The position numbers and the translations under genes were made by a program. A stretch of 64,000 nucleotides of DNA from Listeria cossartiae subsp. cayugensis (lineage in GTDB: Bacteria; Bacillota; Bacilli; Lactobacillales; Listeriaceae). The DNA lies in assembly GCF_014229095.1 (NCBI RefSeq), contig NZ_JAARZC010000003.1, forward strand, positions 124,001 through 188,000, written 5' to 3'. Shown in pieces: positions 26,632 through 36,770 of the stretch. Position 1 is the first letter of the stretch. Each line of letters opens with the position of its first letter. The notes under the pieces were generated by a model. It made no database searches. It saw only the letters and a program-made list of their open reading frames with translations, and was not told the DNA's origin.

Positions 26632-27915
26632 TTATTTTGGTAATTCTATTTTTCCCACGCCACCCATGTAGCCTTGTAATACTTTCGGAATGCGTACAGA
26701 ACCATCTGCATCTTGGTAGTTTTCTAAAATAGCAGCTACTGTGCGTCCTAACGCTAAACCAGAACCATTTAATGTGTGCACATATTCTGGTTTGCTTCCT
26801 GGTTCGCGACGGAAACGAATGTTAGCGCGTCTTGCTTGGAAGCTTTCAAAATTACTGCAAGAAGAAATCTCACGGTAAGAATTGTAGCTTGGAATCCAAA
26901 CTTCTAAATCGTATTTTTTAGCAGCAGTGAAGCCTAAATCAGCCGTACACATGCTTAGTACACGGTATGGTAATTCTAGACGACGCAATACTTCTTCTGC
27001 ATTACCAGTTAGTTTTTCAAGCGCCTCATAAGAATCTTCCGGTTTCACAAATTGAACTAATTCTACTTTGTTAAATTGATGTTGACGGATTAAACCACGC
27101 GTATCGCGACCAGCAGATCCCGCTTCAGAACGGAAACATGCGCTAAATGCCGTATATTTTCTTGGTAAATCTTCTGCTTTTAAAATGTCTTCGCGGTGGT
27201 AATTTGTTACTGGCACTTCCGCTGTTGGAATAAGGAAATAATCTTCTGCTTCAATTAAGAATGCATCTTCTTCAAATTTTGGCAATTGACCAGTTCCTGT
27301 CATGCTCGCACGGTTTACCATGTATGGCGGTAGCATTTCTTCGTAGCCGTGTTCGTTCGAATGTAAGTCCATCATAAAGTTAATAAGCGCACGTTCTAGT
27401 CTTGCACCTAATTTTTTATAAAAGACAAAACGGCTACCAGTTACTTTCGCAGCATTTTCAAAATCAAGGATATCTAAATCTGTTCCTAAATCCCAATGCG
27501 CTTTTGGTTCAAAATCAAATTCGCGAACTTCGCCCCATTTGCGGATTTCCACGTTATCGTCTTCGGATTCGCCAACCGGAGTAGATTCATGTGGGATATT
27601 TGGAATCGACATTAAAATCATATCTAATTTTTCATCAATTTCGCGTAGTTCGATGTCTAATGTTTTGATGCGATCACCAACGACACGCATTTCTTCAATT
27701 TTAGCATCTGCGTCTTGTTTTTCGCGTTTTAATTTAGCGATTTCTTGGGACACTTCATTACGCTGACTTTTCAGCGCTTCTGTTTCGACAATCAGTGTAC
27801 GACGGCGTTTATCTAACTCGCCAAATTTCTCGAATTCACCCAAATCTTCCCCGCGATTTTGTAATTTCTGCTTTACTTCATCAAAATTATTACGTAACAA
27901 TTTAACATCTAACAT
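26632..27915 (-). CDS. serS: Seryl-tRNA synthetase
   Basis: 427 residues, class II. N-terminal antiparallel coiled coil for tRNA-Ser (about 25-105), then class II motif 1, motif 2 ([21 protein letters not shown]) and motif 3 ([16 protein letters not shown]). ATG at 27915 preceded by AAGGAGGAG. Transcription is controlled by the T-box leader immediately upstream. Confidence 0.97.
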   Translation of the reverse strand: MLDVKLLRNNFDEVKQKLQNRGEDLGEFEKFGELDKRRRTLIVETEALKSQRNEVSQEIAKLKREKQDADAKIEEMRVVGDRIKTLDIELREIDEKLDMILMSIPNIPHESTPVGESEDDNVEIRKWGEVREFDFEPKAHWDLGTDLDILDFENAAKVTGSRFVFYKKLGARLERALINFMMDLHSNEHGYEEMLPPYMVNRASMTGTGQLPKFEEDAFLIEAEDYFLIPTAEVPVTNYHREDILKAEDLPRKYTAFSACFRSEAGSAGRDTRGLIRQHQFNKVELVQFVKPEDSYEALEKLTGNAEEVLRRLELPYRVLSMCTADLGFTAAKKYDLEVWIPSYNSYREISSCSNFESFQARRANIRFRREPGSKPEYVHTLNGSGLALGRTVAAILENYQDADGSVRIPKVLQGYMGGVGKIELPK

Positions 27916-27942
27916 GCTAACTCCTCCTTATTTTTTTCCATA

Positions 27943-28200
27943 TAAAAACTCCCGTACTTTCCCGAATTAACAGGAAAGGGACGAGAGTTAACCGCGTTGC
28001 CACCCTTATTGGGACTTCAAAAAAATCCCCAGCTTCATTTAGGTTTAACGGACCATTCCGGAATGATTTACTCGCAAAAATCTGCTTTCCACCACTCGCT
28101 CCAAGATGGATTCATAAGGAAACTTCACCAGTTCACACCAACCACTGGCTCTCTTTAGAAACTCTGCCTCATTACTACTTCTTGTCATCGCTTTTCGTAT
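27943..28200 (-). promoter_or_regulatory. T-box riboswitch in the serS leader
   Basis: On the minus strand the conserved T-box AGGGTGGCAACGCGG is at 28006-27992. A terminator hairpin follows (arms around 27989-27973 and 27962-27947, then a short U-run), and a long Stem I region lies upstream to about 28200. A possible specifier is UCC in GAATCCATC (followed by a purine), fitting serine; AGC nearby is the alternative. Uncharged tRNA-Ser should favour antitermination. Fills the 334-base gap 27916-28249. Confidence 0.93.
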
Positions 28201-28249
28201 TAATTTAAAGTTATTCTATCGCATATCTGCTTAAATTACAAGCAAATCT

Positions 28250-28669
28250 TTAACCAATTAAATCGAGCGTGTCCGGACCGTCATCATCTGAATTAAGTAT
28301 TCTGATTTGCTCTGGAACAATTTTTATCACGACAAAGGACGGTGAACCTTCGCCTTGGAACCATTCTTTCGAGATATTTTCCCAGACACGTTCTTTAACC
28401 GATTCATCTTCTTCAAGCGAAGCCAAACCATTAATTTCTAAAAACGCGGAACCCGGGCCATCGTAGCCAATTAAAACGCAAACGCGCGGATTTCGGCGGA
28501 CTTCTTCAGTTTTCGGTAGTTCTTTTCCAGACGGCGTATAAAGTGTCAATCCATCATGGAGAAATGTCATATATCGAGCATGCGGAAAATCCTCTTGGAC
28601 AGATGTTAATACGCCCACTTGATGCTGGTCCAAAATGGCGAGAATTTTATCTTCTAGTTCATTTTTCAT
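28250..28669 (-). CDS. General-stress-protein-26-like flavin-binding (PNPOx-fold) protein
   Basis: About 139 residues, pyridoxamine-5'-phosphate-oxidase split-barrel fold: ILAILDQHQVGVLTSVQEDFPHARYMTFLHDGLTLYTPSGKELPKTEEVRRNPRVCVLIGYD. Relatives (Bacillus YdaG) are general-stress proteins that bind FMN or F420-like cofactors; activity unknown. ATG at 28669 follows AAAGGAAGG. I found no convincing sigma-B promoter. Confidence 0.8.
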   Translation of the reverse strand: MKNELEDKILAILDQHQVGVLTSVQEDFPHARYMTFLHDGLTLYTPSGKELPKTEEVRRNPRVCVLIGYDGPGSAFLEINGLASLEEDESVKERVWENISKEWFQGEGSPSFVVIKIVPEQIRILNSDDDGPDTLDLIG

Positions 28670-28736
28670 CTCAAACACCTTCCTTTGATCATTTAGTGTA
28701 CCTTTCCACTTGGCTTCTCGCTTCAAACATTCGGAC

Positions 28737-28765
28737 TTGTTATCTCCGTAGCTATTTGCTATAAA
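28737..28765 (+). promoter_or_regulatory. Sigma-A-type promoter of the pabA operon
   Basis: TTGTTA (28737-28742), 17-base spacer, TATAAA (28760-28765), about 35 bases before the pabA GTG. Confidence 0.65.
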
Positions 28766-28798
28766 AGAGTATAACCGTTTTAACTAGGGGGCTTTAAA

Positions 28799-29371
28799 GT
28801 GATTTTATTAATCGATCATAATGATTCATTTACATATAATTTATATCAATATTTTTTAGAACTGCAGGAAGATGTGCGGGTTGTTTCGGCTTCTGATTTT
28901 ACGCTGGAAACCTTTCGTCAACTCGCTCCAGAAATGGTTGTCCTTTCACCCGGACCTGGTTCGCCGGAGGATTTCCCGGTAAGTTTGGCGCTACTCGATG
29001 AAATCCACGTTCCCATTCTCGGGATTTGCCTCGGCCATCAAATGATTGGTCATTTTTTTGGAGCAAAAGTGGTGCGCGCCGACGTCCCCGTTCACGGAAA
29101 AACCAGCATCATTTCGCATAACGGTGAGGGTTTGTTCGCTGGGCTTGCACCTGAATTCCAAGTCGCTCGCTATCATTCCCTCGTTATCGAACCCGACTCT
29201 GTTCCAGCCGATTTACAAGTAACCGCCATGACGGAAGATGGCGTTTTAATGGGCTTTGCGCACGCAACCAAACCAATCCACAGCGTCCAATTCCACCCAG
29301 AAGCAATCCTTTCTGAAAATGGCCGCGCGCTATTAAAAAACTTTATACGATTAGGGAGGCATGCCCAATGA
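28799..29371 (+). CDS. pabA: Aminodeoxychorismate/anthranilate synthase glutaminase subunit
   Basis: Class I glutamine amidotransferase of 190 residues supplying ammonia for p-aminobenzoate synthesis. SPGPGSP oxyanion loop, nucleophile Cys77 in GICLGHQ, and catalytic His-x-Glu in VQFHPEA. Starts at GTG after AGGGGG-like purines. Overlaps the next gene by ATGA. The context (PabB-PabC fusion, no trp genes) favours folate over tryptophan. Confidence 0.9.
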   Translation: MILLIDHNDSFTYNLYQYFLELQEDVRVVSASDFTLETFRQLAPEMVVLSPGPGSPEDFPVSLALLDEIHVPILGICLGHQMIGHFFGAKVVRADVPVHGKTSIISHNGEGLFAGLAPEFQVARYHSLVIEPDSVPADLQVTAMTEDGVLMGFAHATKPIHSVQFHPEAILSENGRALLKNFIRLGRHAQ

Positions 29372-31074
29372 GCTATTTACGATTTGATTTTGAAGGTGAA
29401 ACAAAGATCTTTGAAAAACCGCTGCGTGAACTTGTTGCGCGCGATTTATCAGAAGTGCTTCCAGTCATGAAAGCCGCCGAGGATGCCCAAAAATCCGGAA
29501 AATATGTCGCTGGTTTTGTAAGTTATGAAGCTGCTCCTGCTTTCCGAGCCAATTTGAAAACTAACAGCCCTAGCAACAACATGCCGCTCGTCTGGTTTGG
29601 CGTATATGATAATTTTACCGATACGATTGAGGAAACCCCAAATTCCGCACCACTTTCTTTTAAAATGGATACATCTTACCCGGAATACGCGGCAAAAATC
29701 GCACAAATTAAATCTGAAATCGCGGCCGGAAATACCTATCAAATCAACTACACCGTGCGACTTCAAAGCGATGTACCAAGCGACTTTTCCGCGCAAGCAA
29801 CCTATAAAACTTTACAGCAAGTTGGAAAAGCCAATTACACAGCGCTACTTTCGACGAATGAATTTCAAATTATCTCCGCTTCACCCGAACTCTTTTTTAA
29901 ATGGAAGAAAAATATTTTGACGACGCGTCCGATGAAAGGCACCATTCGCCGCGGAAGTACGAAGCAAACTGACTTAGAAGCACATGATTGGTTGAAAAAC
30001 GATCCGAAAAATCGCGCAGAAAATGTGATGATTGTTGATTTGCTTCGAAATGACCTGGGGATGATTGCGGTACCTGGGAGTGTGAAGGTTCCTAATTTGA
30101 TGACTTTAGAGCCTTATCCAACTGTTTGGCAAATGACTTCTACTGTCACAGCAGAAACAGTTCCCGAAACGGATTTAACAGACGTTTTCAAAGCGCTCTT
30201 CCCCTGTGGCTCGATAACTGGTGCGCCAAAAGCACGGACGATGGAGATTATTTCCGAGCTAGAAGATTCCCCGCGCGGCGTTTACTGCGGTGCGATTGGT
30301 TTTCTGGAACCAAATGGAAATGCAATTTTCAACGTGCCGATTCGTACTATTGCTATTGCAGATAATAAAGCTAGTTATGGTGTTGGTGGCGGCATCGTCT
30401 GGGATTCCGATGCCGAAAGCGAATTTTCCGAAATTCACGCGAAATCAGCCATCTTGGAAAAAACGACCAAGTTTTCTTTGATTGAATGTTTGCGCTTGGA
30501 GAACGGCGAACTCGCTAGAACCGATTTTCATTTAAAACGTCTTCAAACGAGCGCTGAGTTTTTTGGTTACTCTTTTAATAGGGAAGAAATTAGGGAGTTA
30601 TGGACCGAAAGCGCGCGAAAAAATGCAACTAGCACGTACAAATTGCGCTTTTTACTACATCCAGATGGGACGCATCAGTTAGAACTTGCTGAAATCAGCG
30701 CGGAAAACACACCAATAACAGCTCAACTCGCCGAAAAACCAGTTTCAACTAAGGACTTATTCCTTTATCATAAAACCACTCATCGCAAGGTTTATGAAGA
30801 CTTGAAAAGTACTAAAACCGCGGAAACGCTGCTTTGGAATGAACGCAAGGAACTAACAGAATTCATTAACGGGAATATAGTTCTAGGTATAAATGGCTGT
30901 TTTTTCACCCCGCCAGCAACTTCTGGGCTGCTTCCCGGCACAATGCGAGCTGAACTTTTAGCAAATAACCAAATTACCGAAAAAACGCTAGTAAAAAAAG
31001 ACATTTTTGACGCAGACTTTGTGTGGTTAATTAATAGCGTAAGAGGATTTGTAGAAGTCGAAATCGAACAATAA
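29368..31074 (+). CDS. pabB: Aminodeoxychorismate synthase component I fused to aminodeoxychorismate lyase
   Basis: 568 residues combining two steps of p-aminobenzoate (folate) synthesis. Residues about 1-365 are the chorismate-binding PabB domain (IAAGNTYQINYTVRL, GSITGAPKARTMEII, the C-terminal GGGIVWDSDAESEF). Residues about 370-568 are a PLP-dependent PabC-like lyase of fold type IV (Lys near TTHRKVYEDL, E-x-x-N-G-N-I and the LPGTMR loop). The fusion is known in other Firmicutes. Coupled to pabA by a 4-base overlap. Confidence 0.9.
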   Translation: MSYLRFDFEGETKIFEKPLRELVARDLSEVLPVMKAAEDAQKSGKYVAGFVSYEAAPAFRANLKTNSPSNNMPLVWFGVYDNFTDTIEETPNSAPLSFKMDTSYPEYAAKIAQIKSEIAAGNTYQINYTVRLQSDVPSDFSAQATYKTLQQVGKANYTALLSTNEFQIISASPELFFKWKKNILTTRPMKGTIRRGSTKQTDLEAHDWLKNDPKNRAENVMIVDLLRNDLGMIAVPGSVKVPNLMTLEPYPTVWQMTSTVTAETVPETDLTDVFKALFPCGSITGAPKARTMEIISELEDSPRGVYCGAIGFLEPNGNAIFNVPIRTIAIADNKASYGVGGGIVWDSDAESEFSEIHAKSAILEKTTKFSLIECLRLENGELARTDFHLKRLQTSAEFFGYSFNREEIRELWTESARKNATSTYKLRFLLHPDGTHQLELAEISAENTPITAQLAEKPVSTKDLFLYHKTTHRKVYEDLKSTKTAETLLWNERKELTEFINGNIVLGINGCFFTPPATSGLLPGTMRAELLANNQITEKTLVKKDIFDADFVWLINSVRGFVEVEIEQ

Positions 31075-31148
31075 AGCAACGTGATTTTCACAATTTAAAA
31101 TGATTTATCATCGCTTGCTTCGCCATATTTTCGCCACATTTACAATTC

Positions 31149-31190
31149 GTGAAAATATTACTTGCAAATTTTCACAATCTATATTAGAAT
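31149..31190 (+). promoter_or_regulatory. Promoter with overlapping inverted repeat before the heterodimeric ABC exporter
   Basis: TTGCAA (31162-31167), 17-base spacer and TAGAAT (31185-31190). GTGAAAAT (31149-31156) and ATTTTCAC (31168-31175) form a perfect 8-bp inverted repeat flanking and overlapping the -35 box, a likely repressor site. No regulator gene is adjacent. Confidence 0.6.
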
Positions 31191-31235
31191 ATACGTTCGC
31201 ACATATTTATTTCCGTTTTCCAAGGGAGGAAAATC

Positions 31236-32957
31236 ATGAAAGTATTGTTTCACCATCTCAAAAGATACAAACTACAAGCGACACTATCTACACTGTTTGT
31301 AGTAGTCATGGTTATCTCACAACTATGGCAACCAAAATTACTTCAGCAAGTCCTAGACGCCATCATGAAAGACAATATGGATGAAATCTCTTCCATAGGC
31401 GCACTTTTAATCGGTATTGCCGCAGTCGGCCTTATCGCCGGGATTCTAAACACGATTCTTTCTGCCAAAGTCGCTCAAGGCGTTGGTGCGGATATTCGTG
31501 AATCTAGTTTCCGTAAAATCCAAACATTTTCATTCAGCAACATCGAAAAACTTTCGACAGGTAATCTAGTTGTTCGTCAAACAAATGACATTACCCAAGT
31601 ACAAAACTTAGTGATGCTTTCACTACAATCGCTAACGAGAATTCCGATTATGTTTATCGGTGCTTTCATCCTAGCGATGTTTACCTTGCCTGAATTATGG
31701 TGGGTAATTATTGTACTCGTTGTTCTCGTTGTACTGATTGTTGTATTCACATTCGGCTCAATGGGTAAACACTTTGCAATTATCCAAACGTTAATTGACC
31801 GCGTGAATTCTATCGCAAAAGAAAACCTTGCCGGTATGCGCGTAGTTAAATCTTTCGTGCAAGAAGACAATGAAATCGGTCGTTTTACAACAGTTAGTGA
31901 CAAATTAACTCGTCACACGATTATTGTTGGTACACTTTTCTCTGTGATGATTCCTGCATTTATGCTCGTTTCTAACTTAGCAATTGTTGTTTCCATTTTC
32001 TTCGTAGGCGACATGGCTGCTGAAAACCCAGAAGTTATCGGGGCTATTGCATCATTCATGAACTACTTAATGCAAATTATGATGGCAATTATTATCGGTG
32101 GTATGCTGATGATGATGGCTTCTCGTGCGCTTATTTCCTTGAAACGTATTACCGAAGTTCTAGAAACAGAACCCGATATTACATACAACGAAAACGCACC
32201 AGAACAAGACTTAGAAGGTACAGTTGAATTCCGTAACGTTAGCTTCAAATACGACGGTGACGATACGCCTGCGCTTGAAGATATTTCATTCAAAGCAAGT
32301 GTTGGTGAAATGGTCGGTATTGTTGGTGCAACAGGTTCTGGTAAATCCACTCTTGCACAACTTATTCCTCGACTATACGACCCAACTGAAGGTGAAGTTA
32401 TTATCGGCGGAACGAACCTAAAAGATATCAACAAGAAAACCCTTCGTAGCACTGTTTCCTTCGTGCTTCAACGCGCGATTCTTTTCTCCGGAACGATTGC
32501 AGACAATTTACGTCATGGTAAAAAAGACGCAACTGCTGAAGAAATGGAACACGCAAGTAAAATAGCACAAGCGAAAGAGTTCATCGACAAACAAGCAAAA
32601 CTTTATGAAGCGCCTGTTTCCGAGCGTGGAAATAACTTCTCTGGTGGACAAAAACAACGTCTATCAATCACACGTGGCGTTATCGGTTCGCCGAAAGTTC
32701 TCATTCTCGACGACAGCACAAGTGCGCTTGATGCGAAATCCGAGAAATTAGTAAAAGAAGCGCTAAATAAAGAACTAGACGAAACTACTACTTTCATCAT
32801 TGCACAAAAAATCTCTTCTGTTATTCAAGCAGATAAAATTCTCGTGCTAGATCAAGGTAAACTAGTTGGCGTTGGTTCCCATAAAGAACTTCTGAAAGAA
32901 AATGCAATCTACCGTGAAATTTACGACACTCAAAAAGGCAAGGAGGTAACCGCATAA
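31236..32957 (+). CDS. Heterodimeric ABC exporter, degenerate-site subunit
   Basis: 573 residues: six membrane helices then an ATPase. Walker [10 protein letters not shown] and signature FSGGQKQR are normal, but Walker B ends [11 protein letters not shown] with Asp in place of the catalytic Glu, and the H-loop reads IAQKIS with Gln in place of the switch His. This is the degenerate-site partner of a TM287/288- or BmrCD-type heterodimer. Ends by overlapping the next gene by one base. Probable drug export. Confidence 0.88.
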   Translation: MKVLFHHLKRYKLQATLSTLFVVVMVISQLWQPKLLQQVLDAIMKDNMDEISSIGALLIGIAAVGLIAGILNTILSAKVAQGVGADIRESSFRKIQTFSFSNIEKLSTGNLVVRQTNDITQVQNLVMLSLQSLTRIPIMFIGAFILAMFTLPELWWVIIVLVVLVVLIVVFTFGSMGKHFAIIQTLIDRVNSIAKENLAGMRVVKSFVQEDNEIGRFTTVSDKLTRHTIIVGTLFSVMIPAFMLVSNLAIVVSIFFVGDMAAENPEVIGAIASFMNYLMQIMMAIIIGGMLMMMASRALISLKRITEVLETEPDITYNENAPEQDLEGTVEFRNVSFKYDGDDTPALEDISFKASVGEMVGIVGATGSGKSTLAQLIPRLYDPTEGEVIIGGTNLKDINKKTLRSTVSFVLQRAILFSGTIADNLRHGKKDATAEEMEHASKIAQAKEFIDKQAKLYEAPVSERGNNFSGGQKQRLSITRGVIGSPKVLILDDSTSALDAKSEKLVKEALNKELDETTTFIIAQKISSVIQADKILVLDQGKLVGVGSHKELLKENAIYREIYDTQKGKEVTA

Positions 32958-34729
32958 TGAAAGAGTTTAAACAAATTAGCCGCTTTTTCTGGCACTATCT
33001 GCGGGGTTATAAGCCTCAACTTTTTGTCATTTTAATTGCTGTAGTTTTTGCGACATACCTTCAAGTAAAAGCACCACAATATATTGGTAACGCCGTTCAA
33101 GAACTTGGTAATTACGTTGTTAACTTAATGAAAACAGGTGTTGATGACAAGAGCGACTTCATTCATATCATTTGGATGCTGATTCTCTGCTACGTACTGC
33201 TCGCTGCTGCGACTTTTATCCAAAGTATCATTATGACAGGGGTAGCTGGTAAATCGACGAACAGAATGCGTATAGGGCTTTTCCGCAAGATGGAAAAACT
33301 ATCGATCCGTTTCTTCGATAGCCGCAATGATGGCGAAATGCTTAGCCGTTTCACTAGTGACTTGGATAACATTTCCAACACGCTAAACCAAGCCTTGATT
33401 CAAGTGCTTTCCAACATCGCGCTAATGATTGGTGTTATCATCATGATGTTCCAACAAAACGTGGAACTAGCCTTCGTTACTTTAATATCTGCTCCATTTG
33501 CGATAATTATTGCGACTATTATCATCCGAAAAGCACGTAAATTCGTTGATGTTCAACAAGATGAACTAGGCGTACTAAACGGCTACATTGATGAAAAAAT
33601 TTCTGGTCAAAAAATCATTATCACAAACGGTTTAGAAGAAGAAACAATTGACGGCTTTGTTAAACAAAATAATATCGTTAAAAATGCCACTTACAAAGGG
33701 CAAGTTTACTCCGGTTTACTTTTCCCAATGATGCAAGGTATTTCCCTATTAAATACAGCTATCGTTATCTTCTTCGGTGGATGGTTAGCTCTAAACGGTG
33801 ACCTTGAACGCACAGCCGCTCTTGGTTTAATCGTTATGTTCGTTCAATATTCACAACAATTCTACATGCCTCTGACGCAAATTTCATCTCAGTACAGCTT
33901 ACTTCAATTAGCAATCACTGGTGCGCGCCGTGTTAGCGAAGTATTTGCAGAGGAAGAAGAAGTGGAACGCGAAAACTTACAAACAATTGATGGTATTAAT
34001 AAAGGTGTCAAACTTGATCACGTCGATTTCGCTTATGACCCTGCAAAACCAGTTCTAAAAGACGTGTCAATTGATGTAAGTAAAGGTAAAATGGTTGCTC
34101 TTGTCGGACCAACTGGCTCTGGTAAAACAACTGTTATGAACCTGCTTAATCGCTTCTATAATGTCGATGGTGGCGCGATTCTCTTTGATGATATCGACAT
34201 CCGCGACATTCGCCTTGATTCGCTTCGTAAACAAGTCGGTATTGTGCTACAAGATTCCGTGTTATTCACAGGAACCATCCGCGATAACATTGTTTTCGGT
34301 AAGCCCGAAGCAAGCGACGACGAAGTAATCAATGCAGCAAAACAAGCTAACATCCACGATTTCATTATGAACCTAGAAAAAGGTTACGATACAGAAATCA
34401 GTGACGAAAATAATATTTTCAGTGTTGGCCAAAAGCAGCTTATGAGTATTGCTAGAACTATTATTACTAACCCGTCTCTTCTAATTCTAGATGAAGCAAC
34501 AAGTAATGTAGACACAGTAACCGAAAGCCGCATCCAAAAAGCAATGGACAACGTAATCTCCGGCCGAACCAGCTTCGTCATTGCCCACCGTTTAAAAACC
34601 ATCCTCGATGCCGACCATATCGTCGTGCTACATCAAGGTGAAGTGATTGAACAGGGTAATCATGATGAGTTGATGAAGGCTAATGGGTTTTATTCTGAGC
34701 TTTATCATAATCAGTTTGTTATTGAGTAA
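32957..34729 (+). CDS. Heterodimeric ABC exporter, catalytic partner subunit
   Basis: 590 residues, six membrane helices plus ATPase. Walker [10 protein letters not shown], Walker [13 protein letters not shown] with catalytic Glu and H-loop IAHRLKT are consensus, but the signature is FSVGQKQL (Val for Gly and Leu for Arg). Paired with its neighbour it gives one consensus and one degenerate ATP site. Start directly coupled (AGGAGG upstream within the first gene). Confidence 0.88.
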   Translation: MKEFKQISRFFWHYLRGYKPQLFVILIAVVFATYLQVKAPQYIGNAVQELGNYVVNLMKTGVDDKSDFIHIIWMLILCYVLLAAATFIQSIIMTGVAGKSTNRMRIGLFRKMEKLSIRFFDSRNDGEMLSRFTSDLDNISNTLNQALIQVLSNIALMIGVIIMMFQQNVELAFVTLISAPFAIIIATIIIRKARKFVDVQQDELGVLNGYIDEKISGQKIIITNGLEEETIDGFVKQNNIVKNATYKGQVYSGLLFPMMQGISLLNTAIVIFFGGWLALNGDLERTAALGLIVMFVQYSQQFYMPLTQISSQYSLLQLAITGARRVSEVFAEEEEVERENLQTIDGINKGVKLDHVDFAYDPAKPVLKDVSIDVSKGKMVALVGPTGSGKTTVMNLLNRFYNVDGGAILFDDIDIRDIRLDSLRKQVGIVLQDSVLFTGTIRDNIVFGKPEASDDEVINAAKQANIHDFIMNLEKGYDTEISDENNIFSVGQKQLMSIARTIITNPSLLILDEATSNVDTVTESRIQKAMDNVISGRTSFVIAHRLKTILDADHIVVLHQGEVIEQGNHDELMKANGFYSELYHNQFVIE

Positions 34730-34787
34730 ATAACTATCCTTTCAATGAGTGGATTGCAAAGTGTTTTATTACTTTGTCTATCCATTA

Positions 34788-34837
34788 AATTAAAAACGAG
34801 TCCCTACTTAAAAACGTAGGGACTCGTTTTTAATTTC
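34788..34837 (+). terminator. Strong terminator after the ABC pair
   Basis: AAAAACGAGTCCCTAC pairs with GTAGGGACTCGTTTTT (about 34792-34831), followed by a T-rich tail. Confidence 0.88.
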
Positions 34838-34906
34838 AATTGTGCTAGTATCTTTTTTTTGCTATATTAAAGAATAGTAAAGTTTTAAATAGGGAGTGGA
34901 GAAAGA

Positions 34907-36760
34907 TTGTTAAATAAAAAAAGAGTTATAGCTGGAGTATTACTACTATTGCTAAGTTTACTTACTATTGGCTATTACTCAGAAACCTTTAAACTAACTT
35001 TAAGCTGGTTGTTATTTACAGTAGTTTTAATGATCCTTTATTTTAGACAAGAGAGGAACTTTCAATTTCAATGGACAACATTGATAATATCACTGGTAAT
35101 TAGTTTGTTTTGGATGGCTTCATCATTCAATGGTGGACCATATGGCGGGAATTTTGTTTTTAATAGTATTATTTTAGTAGGCACTTTTCTTGTAATCACT
35201 ATCTTTGTCTTACTTTTACTACTTGAAATGCGAACGGAATATAAAGTGAGACAAGAACGCAAAATAAAATGGCCATTTTTTGTCCTGTTTTCAAGTATCC
35301 CCTTCGCGGTCTGGATGATTTCATTTCTAGCTTATTATCCAGCAAAAATGACTTTCGATTCCTATTATCAATGGGGAATGGCTCATGGTATTCGCCAATA
35401 TAGTCAGTGGCATCCACTTCTGCACACTTTGTGGATAGAAACAACAAGCGCGATTTACAACTCGCCTTCTAGCTATATTTTTTCTCAAATAATTGTTGTT
35501 TCATTAATCGTTGGCTTTGCTATTTATACGCTTGTAAAAATGGGAGCGCATATTTGGATTGGTGTTTGTATTTCCATCGGCTATGCCATATACCCAGCAG
35601 CAATGTTTTATTCTGCAACGGCTTGGAAAGATTTTCCATTTGCAGCCTTTATATTACTTTTCACCGTTTTAATTTTAAAAATAGTACAATCTAATGGAAT
35701 GTGGCTGAAAAAATGGTGGCACCTTATCGCTTTTGTTTTAGTAGCTTTTGTTTGTATAAATCTACGAAACAATGGAATGATGATTATTTGCGTGTCGCTT
35801 CTGTGCTTACTTATTTTCATGAAAAATTATCGTCTTATTATAACTGGTGTCCTTGTTGGAACTTTGGGACTGAATTTTTTATTTGGTCTGGTTATGACAA
35901 ACGGGCTTCATGCACAACCTAATCCATTAAACCAAGCGCTCGCAATTCCTTCCCAACAAATTGGGGCTACTTTTTATAATAACGGAAACTTTACTCCTGA
36001 ATTAAAAGAGTATTTCACTTCCATATTACCTGAAGAGAATTGGAAAAAAGATTACAATCCTTATACTGTAGATCCGATTAAGCATGATACCAAGTACAAT
36101 TCATCCGTCATTGAAGATGATTTCGGGCTATATATTAAAAATTGGTTCAAACTCTTAACGGCTAATTTCGGTACTTATGTAGGAGCTTATTTAGATCAAA
36201 CTGCGGTCATTTGGCAATTTTATTCTCCGGAAGATTATAAAGTGTTCTTTGATACTTCAGCGAATATTCAAGATACAAGATATGATGTAAGAGCATTCGC
36301 CCGCTTCTTCCCAGACGGTTTATCGGAAGAAGAGGTAAATAAATTAGGATATGAAGTCTATCAAACAGAATACAAAAATGCAACCGGAAAAGATGCAGTT
36401 AGCTACAGCGAATATAAGAAACGGATTGACGATTCTACTAATCCACTTATTTCAATATCTAAAGCTCCAAGTCTGAAGAAAATAACAGATAGCATTTATG
36501 CAAAAACAACAAATGAGTGGCAGAATTATTTATTAAAAGGGGCCATTCCATTAGTCTTGCTTATAATAGCAATTGCTGCAGTTTGTTTCCAACATCCTAA
36601 AAAGAAACTACTTATTTTTGTACCGGTAGTAATGGCACTTATTACTATAGCAATTGCAATGCCAGCAACAGACTTTAGATATTCTTATAGCTTTATATTC
36701 ACCGTACCTATTGTCTTTTTTGCAACTAAATTAAAAAATTACAAAGGAAATCAATTTTAA
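34907..36760 (+). CDS. Large multi-pass membrane protein, probable GT-C-type glycosyltransferase
   Basis: 617 residues with roughly twelve hydrophobic helices and one long extracellular-type segment (about residues 340-530). After the early helices the loop KMTFDSYYQWGMAHGIRQYSQWHPLLHTLW places an Asp and several aromatic/His residues as in lipid-linked-sugar GT-C enzymes. I infer that it transfers a sugar from undecaprenyl phosphate outside the membrane. TTG start after GGGAGTGGAG. The next gene (11 bases on) is a GtrB-like transferase that would make that donor. Confidence 0.6.
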   Translation: MLNKKRVIAGVLLLLLSLLTIGYYSETFKLTLSWLLFTVVLMILYFRQERNFQFQWTTLIISLVISLFWMASSFNGGPYGGNFVFNSIILVGTFLVITIFVLLLLLEMRTEYKVRQERKIKWPFFVLFSSIPFAVWMISFLAYYPAKMTFDSYYQWGMAHGIRQYSQWHPLLHTLWIETTSAIYNSPSSYIFSQIIVVSLIVGFAIYTLVKMGAHIWIGVCISIGYAIYPAAMFYSATAWKDFPFAAFILLFTVLILKIVQSNGMWLKKWWHLIAFVLVAFVCINLRNNGMMIICVSLLCLLIFMKNYRLIITGVLVGTLGLNFLFGLVMTNGLHAQPNPLNQALAIPSQQIGATFYNNGNFTPELKEYFTSILPEENWKKDYNPYTVDPIKHDTKYNSSVIEDDFGLYIKNWFKLLTANFGTYVGAYLDQTAVIWQFYSPEDYKVFFDTSANIQDTRYDVRAFARFFPDGLSEEEVNKLGYEVYQTEYKNATGKDAVSYSEYKKRIDDSTNPLISISKAPSLKKITDSIYAKTTNEWQNYLLKGAIPLVLLIIAIAAVCFQHPKKKLLIFVPVVMALITIAIAMPATDFRYSYSFIFTVPIVFFATKLKNYKGNQF

Positions 36761-36770
36761 GGAGAGAATC

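Noticed and set aside
28669-28740. Sigma-B promoter for the stress-protein-26-like gene
   Set aside because: GTTT and a GGAAAG-like box are present but the spacing (17) and -10 sequence do not fit GTTT-N13-15-GGGWAT.
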